Assembly (NCBI GenBank): GCA_020249415.1
Contig: JADCFR010000065.1
Location: 1 to 12,038, forward strand
Source: Roseomonas sp.
Lineage (GTDB): Bacteria > Pseudomonadota > Alphaproteobacteria > Acetobacterales > Acetobacteraceae
Length of the DNA: 12,038 nt
Direction: 5' to 3'
Shown: in pieces, positions 1 through 6,873 of the stretch
Layout: every line of letters starts with the position of its first letter
Position numbering within the stretch: the first letter of the stretch is position 1
Notes under the pieces: generated by a model
Database searches by the model: none
The model's input: the letters and a program-made list of their open reading frames with translations, nothing else
What the model was told of the DNA's origin: nothing
Made by a program: the position numbers and the translations under genes

Positions 1-366
1 AAGGACGCCCGGCGATGTGACGCCGTACCGCTGGGAAATAGTGGCACGATCCTTGATCGTGAGCCCGGCATAGAAATGGGAGAGCGCCCCGAAATCCCAT
101 AACTCGACAGACATCCAAATCGGTAAATCCGAGCCGGCATATTTATTTTTGAAGTGGACAACGAAGTCCTCTTTTGAGCGCGCGAAGGAATGATCAACTC
201 GAGAGAGCCAATCTCGGTGAAGAGTAAGTCGGATTTTTGGATCAACTCGTCTTGCAAAGTTTCCATGCAAAAGGCTAGGATCACGATGTGCGGTTGGGCT
301 GTACTGCCCAAGCAAAAGGGCAATATCCGTGCGCACAGCAATTTCGACGCGCTCAAGGGCATCTAG
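1..366 (-). pseudogene. Abi_2-family abortive-infection-like protein, 5'-truncated fragment, runs off the left edge
   Basis: Reading the minus strand from 366 to 1 gives 122 codons without a stop. The start LDALERVEIAVRTDIALLL, the middle RDPSLLHGNF and the end DLPIWMSVELWDFGALSHFY followed by KDRATISQRYGV match the conserved core of the Abi_2 family (AbiD/AbiF-like phage-resistance proteins). Family members usually have roughly 85-100 residues before the LDALERVE motif. Those are absent, because the IS starts immediately upstream in the coding direction. The C-terminus lies outside the window. The stretch has more A/T and more mixed third positions than the neighbouring genes, as expected for a horizontally acquired defence gene. 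Family assignment is from recognised motifs; loss of function is inferred from the missing N-terminus. An in-frame GTG inside the IS at 414 could allow a hybrid product. Confidence 0.8.
363..366. repeat. CTAG flank, left side of the IS (putative target-site duplication)
   Basis: The tetranucleotide CTAG lies directly outside the left terminal inverted repeat and is matched by CTAG at 1850-1853. A 4-bp palindromic duplication is plausible for this IS group. Because CTAG is its own reverse complement, it would also appear on both sides if the element only targets CTAG and the flanks were later rearranged. Confidence 0.6.
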
Positions 367-382
367 GAGCCTGTCTGAGAAT
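367..382 (+). repeat. IS left terminal inverted repeat
   Basis: Sixteen bases, GAGCCTGTCTGAGAAT. The first 12 match the right end perfectly, with one mismatch at position 13. It marks the left boundary of the element. Confidence 0.85.
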
Positions 383-422
383 TCGCTAGTTTTTTCTCTG
401 TATTTCTGATTCACTTATTTTC

Positions 423-1772
423 ATGAGCAAGACCTTCCGAGCGTGGGATGTGGACCAGGGTTGGCTCCTTCCTGCTTCGCTGCATCAGTTTGTTCCCCCC
501 GGTCATTTGGCGCATTTTGTGCGAGATACGGTGCGAGAGGCGCTGGACCTTTCGGCGATCACGGGCGTCTACAAGTCAGAACAGGGACAGCCGCCCTATC
601 ATCCAGGTATGCTGGTGGCGCTGCTGCTCTATGGCTACAGCCGGGGGATATATTCTTCACGGCAATTGGCGCGTGCCTGCGAGGAGCGGGTGGACATGAT
701 GGCGGTGACTGGGCTGAACAAGCCTGATTTCCGCACCATCAGCACATTCCGGCGCCGGCATTTGGTGGCCTTGCGGGGCCTGTTCGTGCAGGTACTGCGG
801 CTCTGCCAGACGGCGGGGCTGGTCAAGCTTGGCCATGTTGCGGTGGATGGCACCAAGCTGCGCGCCAATGCCTCTCGACACAAGGCGATGAGCTACAAGC
901 GCATGGCGGAGCAGGAGCGGAAGCTTGAAGCTGAAGTGAAGGCTTGGCTGGATCAGGCACAAGCCGCGGATGCGGCGGAAGACGCGCAGCATGGCGCCGA
1001 TCATCGCGGTGACGAGACACCGGCTTGGATGGCGGATAAGCAGCGCCGGCTGGAACGCATCCGCGCGGCGAAGGCGCAACTGGAAGCCGAGGCCCGCGCT
1101 GGGGCGGACACTAGCGACGCCCACGGACCTGGCCCATCCTCTGGCATGCAGCAACGCGGCGCACGCAAGAACCTTACTGCCGACGAAAAGCAATCAGCCA
1201 CACCGCCAGACCGGGCGCAGCGTAACTTCACCGATGGCGATAGTCGCATCATGCCAAGCGGCGGTGGTTTCATCGCGGGCTATAACGGTCAGATCGCGGT
1301 TGATGCCGCGCATCAGATCATTGTTGCTGAGCAAGTCAGCACCAATCCGGCTGACTTCGCGGCCCTGATCCCGCTGGTTGACCAGGCCCACGCCAATCTT
1401 GGCCGCAAGCTACGCGAGGTTTCTGGCGATACGGGCTTTGCCACTGAAGCCAATTTGGCCGCCATGGCAGAGCGCGGCATCAGGGCCTATCTCACGCCGG
1501 GCCGCATCAGGCATGGCGAGACCGATCCCACAGCCGGGCGTGTGCTCAAACGAAAGCCCCTGATGCAGGCAATGGCCGACAAGATCAGACGCGCTGGGCG
1601 ACGTAGCCGATATCGGCTGCGAAAACACACCGCCGAGCCAGTATTCGGTCAGATCAAGCAGCCCAGAGGCTTCCGACAATTCCTCCTCCGAGGGCTCAAC
1701 CAGGTCAGAGGCGAATGGGCCATGATCTGCACCGCCCACAACATCCTCAAGCTCTACAAGGCAACAGCATAA
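423..1772 (+). CDS. IS1182-family-like DDE transposase
   Basis: This 449-residue transposase probably catalyses cut-and-paste or copy-out movement of the surrounding IS by a DDE metal-ion mechanism. The N-terminus (about 1-120) has the family pattern with YHPGMLVALLLYGYSRGIYSSR (about 59-80) and the DFRTISTFRRRH segment. The first catalytic Asp is probably D142 in VAVDGTKLRANAS. A charged, probably coiled linker spans about 155-230. The RNase-H-like core resumes with GYNGQIAVDAAHQIIV (about 287-302); the second Asp is probably D336 in SGDTGF. The catalytic Glu is probably E405 in TAEPVFGQIKQPRGFRQFLL. It is full length with no frameshift. The ATG at 423 gives the expected N-terminus (MSKTFRAWDVDQGWLLP), but I see no clear Shine-Dalgarno before it, consistent with the low expression usual for transposases. 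Confidence 0.93.
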   Translation: MSKTFRAWDVDQGWLLPASLHQFVPPGHLAHFVRDTVREALDLSAITGVYKSEQGQPPYHPGMLVALLLYGYSRGIYSSRQLARACEERVDMMAVTGLNKPDFRTISTFRRRHLVALRGLFVQVLRLCQTAGLVKLGHVAVDGTKLRANASRHKAMSYKRMAEQERKLEAEVKAWLDQAQAADAAEDAQHGADHRGDETPAWMADKQRRLERIRAAKAQLEAEARAGADTSDAHGPGPSSGMQQRGARKNLTADEKQSATPPDRAQRNFTDGDSRIMPSGGGFIAGYNGQIAVDAAHQIIVAEQVSTNPADFAALIPLVDQAHANLGRKLREVSGDTGFATEANLAAMAERGIRAYLTPGRIRHGETDPTAGRVLKRKPLMQAMADKIRRAGRRSRYRLRKHTAEPVFGQIKQPRGFRQFLLRGLNQVRGEWAMICTAHNILKLYKATA

Positions 1773-1816
1773 ACAAAGGGGGACACGCACCAGAAACCTT
1801 GCTGGGGTCAACGTGC

Positions 1817-1833
1817 AAAAAAGGCCGACGGCC
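1817..1833 (-). terminator. Possible inward-facing terminator inside the IS right end
   Basis: On the minus strand the sequence reads GGCC-GTC-GGCC followed directly by six T (A at 1817-1822 on the plus strand). The stem is only 4 bp, so it is weak, but its position would damp transcription coming from the solute-binding-protein gene into the IS antisense to the transposase. The T-run and stem are seen; the function is inferred. Confidence 0.35.
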
Positions 1834-1849
1834 ATTATCAGACAGGCTC
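1834..1849 (-). repeat. IS right terminal inverted repeat
   Basis: Read on the minus strand it is GAGCCTGTCTGATAAT, matching the left end at 15 of 16 positions. It marks the right boundary of the element. Confidence 0.85.
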
Positions 1850-1853
1850 CTAG
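1850..1853. repeat. CTAG flank, right side of the IS (putative target-site duplication)
   Basis: CTAG lies directly outside the right inverted repeat, matching 363-366. The next 25 bases lead straight to the stop of the solute-binding-protein gene, so the flank is not the continuation of the Abi gene seen on the other side. Confidence 0.6.
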
Positions 1854-1878
1854 TACGGATGATAGCTGCGCGCGTAAT

Positions 1879-3498
1879 TCAGCGCAAATCCACTGTCGTC
1901 AAATCCTGGAACCAGGATTGCGCCGAGGTGAAGCCCGTCACGCGCCGGCTCATGGCGCGGGGGTTCAAATCATGCACAATCCAAAGCCAGGGGGGATTAT
2001 CCACCAGCCGCGCATGGGCGGTGGCCAGTAGCTGGTTGATCTTCGCCGGGTCGCGTTCACGTTCCAATTCGGCGAAGGCCGCGTCAAACTGGTCATCCTT
2101 CCAATGACCATTATTCGAACCACGCGGCGCGAAATTGGATGAGAGGAACCAGCGTGCAAAGGCCGAGGCATCGGATGAATAAAGGCTGATATTCACCGCA
2201 TCCGCACCAAGCCAGGCCGGCTGATCAGGCGGGAAGCGCAGTGCCGCCAGCAGCGTATTCCATTCCACCACATCGAAATTGACGCGCACACCGCAATTCT
2301 GTTGCAGCGATTGCTGGAGGAATTCATTCATCGGCAGTGGCAGCATCTGACCCGAACCGGAATTGGAAATGCCGACCTTGAGCGTCAGCGGGCGTTGCGC
2401 ATTATAGCCCGCTTCCGCGAGCAAGGCGCGGCCCCGCGCGGGGTCCAGCCGATAGCGGTTTTGCGGCGTGCCGAAGGTGGCGTCATTCGCCTTCACAAAA
2501 CCCACGGATGGCTCCGCCGTGCCATTCAACAATTGCACCATGCCGTCACGGTCAATGCAGTAATTCAGCGCCTGACGCACGCGCACATCCGCGACCGGGC
2601 TGCTGGCGCGACCCGTGGCAAAAACCCAAGGCCAGACATGCGGGTAGGAATTGGTCACGATATTGAAGCCCGCCTGCCGGAGTGAGCCAATCGCATCGGG
2701 TGGCGGCACCTCAATCCAATCCACCTGGCCGGAGCGCAAAGCGGCAAGGCGCGTATTGGCTTCCGGCATGGGCAGCAGGATGATGCGATCAAGCTTGGCG
2801 CGGCGCGCCGCATCCCAGTAATTATCGTTGCGCGAAAGCTCCGCCGATTGCCGCGGCACAAAGCGGGTCAGCCGAAAGGGGCCAGTGCCCGCTGGCGGCA
2901 GCGCCGCAACCCGCGCCCAATCACGCCCCGCCTGTTCGAAGGAATTGGGGGAGGTGATCAGCACATAGACTGCAAGGAAGGGCCAATAGGAAACCGGGCG
3001 CGTGGTGGTCGTCTCGAACGTGAAATCATCCACCTTGCGATAGGATTCCAGCACGGGGATGCGCCCGCGCGTGATGGCGCTGCCGGTCGCATCAAATTGC
3101 GGGCTGTCATTCCTGAAAAAACGGTCGAAATTCCACAGCACCGCATCGGCGTTGAAGGGCGTGCCATCATGGAAGGTCACGCCACGGCGCAGATGAAAGC
3201 GCCAGATGCGCGGATCATTGGCATCCTGTTCCCAGCGCTCCGCGAGGCCCGCCTTGATGCCAGCCGGTTGATCGGCGCGCGCCAAATCCCACAGCACGAG
3301 CGATTCAAACACCGGATAGCCAAGGAAGCGCATGCCCTCAAACCCGTTATTCGGCATGCCGGTGGTGGTGGGCACATCGGTCGCGGTCATGGCGATGCGC
3401 AAGGTTTTTGGCTGCGGCTGCGCTTCCGCGCCGCCAATGCCCATGGCCATCAACGCAGCGGTCAAGGCCGCGCCCCAAAGGCGGTGCTTCCAATTCAT
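1879..3498 (-). CDS. Periplasmic solute-binding protein, family 5 (peptide/nickel/opine ABC transport type)
   Basis: This 539-residue SBP_bac_5 protein captures a peptide or other small polar solute in the periplasm and hands it to an ABC permease. The first 26 residues form a classic Sec signal peptide: KHR, then a hydrophobic Ala/Leu/Met stretch, ending near GAEA. Next come the family hallmark near 85-124 (LAERWEQDANDPRIWRFHL, then RGVTFHDGTPFNADAVLWNF) and the usual closing lobe to residue 539. Length is normal for the family. I chose the ATG at 3498, not the in-frame TTG at 3555, because it directly starts the signal peptide and has GGGAG about 7 nt upstream (3506-3510). No permease or ATPase genes are seen; the expected downstream position is now occupied by the IS and an Abi fragment, so the transporter may be split or the protein may be an orphan. 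Substrate is unknown. The upstream amine oxidase hints at an amino compound (inference). Confidence 0.9.
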   Translation of the reverse strand: MNWKHRLWGAALTAALMAMGIGGAEAQPQPKTLRIAMTATDVPTTTGMPNNGFEGMRFLGYPVFESLVLWDLARADQPAGIKAGLAERWEQDANDPRIWRFHLRRGVTFHDGTPFNADAVLWNFDRFFRNDSPQFDATGSAITRGRIPVLESYRKVDDFTFETTTTRPVSYWPFLAVYVLITSPNSFEQAGRDWARVAALPPAGTGPFRLTRFVPRQSAELSRNDNYWDAARRAKLDRIILLPMPEANTRLAALRSGQVDWIEVPPPDAIGSLRQAGFNIVTNSYPHVWPWVFATGRASSPVADVRVRQALNYCIDRDGMVQLLNGTAEPSVGFVKANDATFGTPQNRYRLDPARGRALLAEAGYNAQRPLTLKVGISNSGSGQMLPLPMNEFLQQSLQQNCGVRVNFDVVEWNTLLAALRFPPDQPAWLGADAVNISLYSSDASAFARWFLSSNFAPRGSNNGHWKDDQFDAAFAELERERDPAKINQLLATAHARLVDNPPWLWIVHDLNPRAMSRRVTGFTSAQSWFQDLTTVDLR

Positions 3499-3516
3499 GT
3501 TCTGTCTCCCGTCCGT

Positions 3517-3536
3517 GGCAGCGCGGGGGCGCTGCC
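3517..3536 (-). promoter_or_regulatory. Strong hairpin in the leader of the solute-binding-protein gene
   Basis: An 8-bp perfect stem (GGCAGCGC / GCGCTGCC) with a four-base loop ends about 18 nt before the ATG at 3498, just upstream of the GGGAG ribosome binding site. It has no T-run on either strand, so it is more likely an mRNA 5' structure (stability or translation control) than a terminator. Its role is inferred only from position. Confidence 0.4.
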
Positions 3537-3580
3537 TTAAAGGAGAGCCTAGCAAGGATTAAGTCCGAGCCAAGCCCTGG

Positions 3581-3688
3581 TTATTCCGGTTTGATGTTCT
3601 GACTGTGGATCAGGTCGCCCCACATGACCAATTCTTCGGCAAGGGTGCGCGTCAAAACCTCAGGACCGCCAGGCTCAGGCTGCGTCAG
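3581..3688 (-). CDS. Possible short protein (about 24-35 residues), unrecognised
   Basis: In the gap between the oxidoreductase and the solute-binding protein, one minus-strand frame is open from a tandem TGA-TAG (about 3721-3716) to a TAA at 3583-3581. Its C-terminal part reads LAEELVMWGDLIHSQNIKPE, which looks protein-like, and its codons favour G/C at third positions like the neighbours. There is no in-frame ATG at a sensible place. The coordinates given assume CTG at 3688 (35 residues); TTG at 3655 would give 24. No good ribosome binding site is visible for either start. It could be a small protein, the tail of a decayed gene or a chance ORF. I do not recognise it. Confidence 0.3.
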   Translation of the reverse strand: MTQPEPGGPEVLTRTLAEELVMWGDLIHSQNIKPE

Positions 3689-3743
3689 CGCGGAAGGCGG
3701 ATCAAGCCCCGGCCGCTATCACGGCCCGATGGGCGCCAACAGA

Positions 3744-5036
3744 TCAGGCTTCCAAGCCGGCGCGGCGCCGTTCGCGCACGGAAATAAAATTGAAGCCGAT
3801 TGAACGAAAGGGCTCAGGTGCCACCCAATTCGCCAACCCCCAAATCGCGCGCACCTCATCTTCCCTGCCATGACCCAGCACCAATTCAGCAAGACGCTTG
3901 CCGAGAATGCTGCCCTTCACAATGCCGGCGCCATTGCAACCGGCTGAGGTATAAAGCCCTTCTTCCACCTGGCCCCACCAGGGTGCGCCATTCATCGTGA
4001 GCGCCGTCGTGCCGCCCCAGACCTGATCCAAACCGATATGGCCGAGCCCTGGATAGCGCCGATGAAAGCAGGATAGCAGGGTTTCGCGCACGCGCGGCGC
4101 CGGCACTGGCCGTTCATGCGCATACATGGACCTCACCAAAAGCCGATCCGGCCCAAAGCGCCGCACTGTCGTTCCCAAACGATGCGAAGGCAGCAAGCCC
4201 CACACTGGCATGCTGCCAAGCTGGAGCGCATCCTTGGCGCCCATGGGCTCAGAGAGTGCGGCATAGGTGTACATGGTCACCAGCCGATCACGCAGGCGGC
4301 CAAAATGTCGGATGGCAGCATTGGTCGCCATGATCACCGATGGCGCCGTGATGCGCGCAGATGGCGTTTCCAGATTCCAATGGCCCCGACGCTGCATCGA
4401 GAGCAGCGGCGCGTTTTCATGCAGCGCGACATTGGCAGGCAGGGTTTCAGCCAGACCACGGATCAGCGCCGCAGGGTCGAGCAAATAGCCCTCTTGCGTG
4501 TAAAGCGCGCAGTGATAATAGCGGGTGCCGATGCGTTCCTGCAGCGTGTCGCGATCCCAGACTTCATGCGGCAAACCCGCTGCCTTCACCGCTGCCTCCA
4601 AAGCGCGGACCTGCTTTGCCCCAAGATCGGTAGCCGCCGCCTTGATGCGACCAGAGCGTTGCAAGCCACAATCAATGCCGTGTTCTTCGATGGGCGCCAT
4701 CAGCCAGGCCCAGCCTTCTTCGGTGAAGCGATTAAGCGCCTCGGCATGCTGAAGCTCAGCGGCGCTGGGGCCAGCGGGCAGGTCACGCGGGCTGGCGAAA
4801 CCTGAATTGCGCCCTGAGGAGCCTTCACCGACCTCCGTCGCCTCGATCACCATAATCCGCGCCTGAGGCTGAAGCTCCGCCAGGCGGCGCGCGGCGGCCA
4901 GCCCGGTATAGCCGGCACCCACAACAACGTGATCCGCGGCGATATCACCCTTCGCCTCGGCATATGGGGTGCGCGGCGGCAATAGGGCATTGAAGCCGGA
5001 TTGGTCAGGATAGGCCGGGAAAGTCGGGCGCTGCAT
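3744..5036 (-). CDS. FAD-dependent amine/amino-acid oxidoreductase, DAO superfamily (gamma-glutamylputrescine oxidase-like)
   Basis: This 430-residue flavoenzyme of the D-amino-acid-oxidase superfamily most resembles PuuB-type oxidases, which oxidise an amine or amino acid with FAD. PuuB is close in length. The N-terminal Rossmann motif is VVVGAGYTGLAAARRLAE (about 37-54), followed by the ribose-binding Glu in VIEA (about 65) and the family motif GSSGRNSGF (about 72-80). The C-terminal FAD-binding loop is YTSAGCNGAGIVKGSILGK, and a preceding VWGGTTALTMNGAPWWG segment is typical of this group. No signal peptide is visible, so it is probably cytoplasmic. I chose the ATG at 5036 over an in-frame TTG at 5072, since the extra residues are not family-like. 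It is divergent from the MFS gene and upstream, on the same strand, of the solute-binding protein 245 bp away, suggesting import and oxidation of one amino compound (inference). Confidence 0.85.
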   Translation of the reverse strand: MQRPTFPAYPDQSGFNALLPPRTPYAEAKGDIAADHVVVGAGYTGLAAARRLAELQPQARIMVIEATEVGEGSSGRNSGFASPRDLPAGPSAAELQHAEALNRFTEEGWAWLMAPIEEHGIDCGLQRSGRIKAAATDLGAKQVRALEAAVKAAGLPHEVWDRDTLQERIGTRYYHCALYTQEGYLLDPAALIRGLAETLPANVALHENAPLLSMQRRGHWNLETPSARITAPSVIMATNAAIRHFGRLRDRLVTMYTYAALSEPMGAKDALQLGSMPVWGLLPSHRLGTTVRRFGPDRLLVRSMYAHERPVPAPRVRETLLSCFHRRYPGLGHIGLDQVWGGTTALTMNGAPWWGQVEEGLYTSAGCNGAGIVKGSILGKRLAELVLGHGREDEVRAIWGLANWVAPEPFRSIGFNFISVRERRRAGLEA

Positions 5037-5155
5037 GGCAATGTTCTTAGGGCTCGCCCGATTAACGCGCAATTGCGTGGAATGCTGGCGATTTCATGGG
5101 TGACGACCACGCCCAAACCATTCTAGCCTTTACCCATGGGGAAACCAGCACGGAT
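5037..5155. promoter_or_regulatory. Divergent promoter region between oxidoreductase and MFS exporter
   Basis: This 119-bp gap must hold the promoters for both divergent genes. It contains a perfect 10-bp palindrome CGCAATTGCG (5068-5077) and a longer-spaced inverted repeat CATGGGT (5095-5101) / ACCCATG (5132-5138). Either could be an operator. I see no clear -35/-10 pair, and no regulator gene is adjacent. Confidence 0.35.
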
Positions 5156-6676
5156 ATGAGCGAGGCAACGCCACAGGGTGGCATTTTCAGCATCAGCGGG
5201 CGGCAATGGCTGATTTTGCTGATGGTGCAATTGGCCAATCTGCTGTTCGGCATGACCATCACGCTGGCGAACCTGGTGCTGCCGGATATGCGCGGTGCGC
5301 TTTCGGCGACACAGGACGAAATCTCCTGGGTTATCACGCTCAATCTGGTGGCGACTGCGGTCGCAACGCCGGTGACAGGTTGGCTCGCGAGCCGGCTTGG
5401 TTGGCGCAATCTGATGTTTGGTACGGTGACTGGTTTCACCATCTGTTCGCTGCTCTGTGGCCTGGCGACCAGCCTTGATATGCTGATCCTGGCGCGTGTT
5501 GGGCAGGGCGCCTTTGGGGCGCCGATCATGCCCATGGGGCAGGCGATATTGCTGGCGTCCTTCCCGCGCCATTTGCAGCCAACCGCGATTGTGATCTGGG
5601 GTGTCGGCGCCGTGTTTGGCCCCGTTCTTGGCCCAATTCTGGGTGCCATGGCGACCGAGGCTTGGAATTGGCGCGCGGCGTTTTTCATGATTGTGCCGCC
5701 GGGTATCGCAACCCTGGTCTGCATCTGGTTTGCGCTGTCGGATCGCACCGAACGCCAGCCGATTTCCTTTGACTGGACTGGCTTTCTGGCGCTTTCCATC
5801 GCCATCATTTGCATCCAATTGATCCTGGATCGCGGCCAAAGGCTTGATTGGTTTGAAGCGCCGGAAATGATCGCCTGCGCCGTGATTGGCGCCATCAGCT
5901 TTTATATCTTCATCGCGCATTGCCTGACCACGCAGGCGCCCTTCCTCAACCCAAGGCTTTTCCTGGATCGCAATTTTGCCATCGGCACGGCGATTGCGTT
6001 TGTGATGGGGATGCTCGCTTTCACCAGCCTCACGCTTTTCCCGACCATGCTGCATGATCTGCGCGGCTATCCGGATAGCGCCGTGAGTATCCTGATCGCG
6101 GCGCGCGGCATGGGGAATTGGGTGGCGTTTCTGGTGGTGGTGCAACTCACGCGTTGGGCACCGCGCTTCACCATTGGGCTTGGGCTGTTCTTCCAGGCGC
6201 TATCCGGATTCTGGATGGCGCAATTCGACATCAATGTGACCGAAGCGCAGATTTTCTGGTCGCATCTGCTGCAAGGTTTCGGCCAATCCATTGCCTTCAC
6301 ACCCATGACGGTGATGGCCTTCTCCACCCTGCCGGCGCATCAGGTGACGGAAGGCTCGGCGATTTTCACGCTGATGCGCAATTTCGGATCGAGCCTTTTC
6401 GTTTCCATCGCGGTGATGATGCTGATCAGGTCCAGCGGCGAAAACTACGCGCGGCTTGGGGAATTCGTGACCCCCTACAACAAGCTGCTGACCCTGCCGA
6501 ACTTTCCGGCAAGTTGGGACCTGGAAAGCGCTTCAGGCCTGTTCCGCTTGGCAGGAGAAATCCAGCGCCAGGCGGCGATGATCGGCTATGTGAATGCGTT
6601 CTACCTGATGGCGCTGACGGCAGCATTCAGCGTGCCGCTGGCTTTCTTCATGCAAAAGGCAAAGCGGCTGGGGTAG
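5156..6676 (+). CDS. MFS multidrug exporter, DHA2 (EmrB/QacA-like, 14-TM) family
   Basis: This 506-residue inner-membrane proton antiporter probably exports drugs or metabolites. The first TM helix is around 17-42. The MFS motif A variant GWLASRLGWRN (about 75-85) joins TM2 and TM3. The antiporter motif C, GVGAVFGPVLGPILG (about 149-163), is followed by NWRAAFF, both strong markers of drug:H+ antiporters. Extra central helices and the length match the 14-TM DHA2 group (EmrB is 512 residues). The start is uncertain: an in-frame ATG at 5096 adds 20 non-hydrophobic residues, and neither start has a strong ribosome binding site. I prefer 5156 because it gives a family-like N-terminus and leaves room for a divergent promoter. 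No EmrA-type membrane-fusion partner is adjacent. The substrate cannot be told from sequence. Confidence 0.9.
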   Translation: MSEATPQGGIFSISGRQWLILLMVQLANLLFGMTITLANLVLPDMRGALSATQDEISWVITLNLVATAVATPVTGWLASRLGWRNLMFGTVTGFTICSLLCGLATSLDMLILARVGQGAFGAPIMPMGQAILLASFPRHLQPTAIVIWGVGAVFGPVLGPILGAMATEAWNWRAAFFMIVPPGIATLVCIWFALSDRTERQPISFDWTGFLALSIAIICIQLILDRGQRLDWFEAPEMIACAVIGAISFYIFIAHCLTTQAPFLNPRLFLDRNFAIGTAIAFVMGMLAFTSLTLFPTMLHDLRGYPDSAVSILIAARGMGNWVAFLVVVQLTRWAPRFTIGLGLFFQALSGFWMAQFDINVTEAQIFWSHLLQGFGQSIAFTPMTVMAFSTLPAHQVTEGSAIFTLMRNFGSSLFVSIAVMMLIRSSGENYARLGEFVTPYNKLLTLPNFPASWDLESASGLFRLAGEIQRQAAMIGYVNAFYLMALTAAFSVPLAFFMQKAKRLG

Positions 6677-6691
6677 GGTTTGGCCTACTGC

Positions 6692-6710
6692 CCAGCCCAT
6701 TTGGGGCTGG
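6692..6710 (+). terminator. Possible terminator hairpin after the MFS gene
   Basis: A 7-bp stem CCAGCCC / GGGCTGG with a five-base loop begins 16 nt after the MFS stop. There is no following T-run, so it is at best a weak intrinsic terminator or a 3'-end-protecting structure. Confidence 0.35.
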
Positions 6711-6846
6711 ACCGCTCGGCGCGGGTTGGTTTCGCTGGTGCAAATGCCAATGGCATGAATGGCGCTAGTGGTGCGATTCATGCTGACCTATCCCCTGCCC
6801 AAAAACCCCCGCGCACCACCAGCCGTACATTTGGTGGGCCGATTCA

Positions 6847-6873
6847 CGCTGCTGTCGGGAACCGACAGCAGCG
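6847..6873. terminator. Perfect 12-bp hairpin with GAA loop in the convergent intergenic region
   Basis: CGCTGCTGTCGG-GAA-CCGACAGCAGCG is a flawless 12-bp stem with a three-base loop, 16 nt beyond the protease stop on the minus strand. Its place between two converging genes suits a bidirectional terminator. Neither strand has a T-run after it, so mRNA 3'-end protection or a small repeat relic is also possible. Confidence 0.45.

Larger units (their letters stand above)
367..1849 (+). mobile_element. Complete IS1182-like insertion sequence, 1,483 bp
   Basis: The element is bounded by inverted repeats GAGCCTGTCTGAGAAT (367-382) and, read on the minus strand, GAGCCTGTCTGATAAT (1849-1834), which match at 15 of 16 positions, with CTAG outside both ends. 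It carries a single intact transposase ORF. Short non-coding ends flank the ORF, about 56 bp on the left and 77 bp on the right, and each has a run of six T (left, plus strand) or six A (right, plus strand) near the terminus. Length, gene content and transposase sequence fit the IS1182 family. The intact ORF and near-perfect ends suggest a recent and possibly still mobile copy. Family naming rests on recognition of the transposase, not on a database match. Confidence 0.88.

Noticed and set aside
657..1193. Minus-strand ORF of 178 residues inside the transposase
   Set aside because: Shadow of the transposase frame; no recognisable motif, and the opposite strand is clearly coding.
2848..3540. 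Plus-strand ORF of 230 residues opposite the solute-binding protein
   Set aside because: Antisense shadow with no family-like segment; the minus strand has a signal peptide and family-5 motifs.
3711..3726. Five-base hairpin GGCCG / CGGCC just after the oxidoreductase stop, as a terminator
   Set aside because: Short stem with no T-run; such stems are frequent by chance in GC-rich DNA.
5123..6145. Minus-strand ORF of 340 residues opposite the MFS gene
   Set aside because: Composition is His/Arg/Gln-rich, typical of an antisense shadow of a membrane-protein gene; the MFS frame has clear TM helices and motifs.
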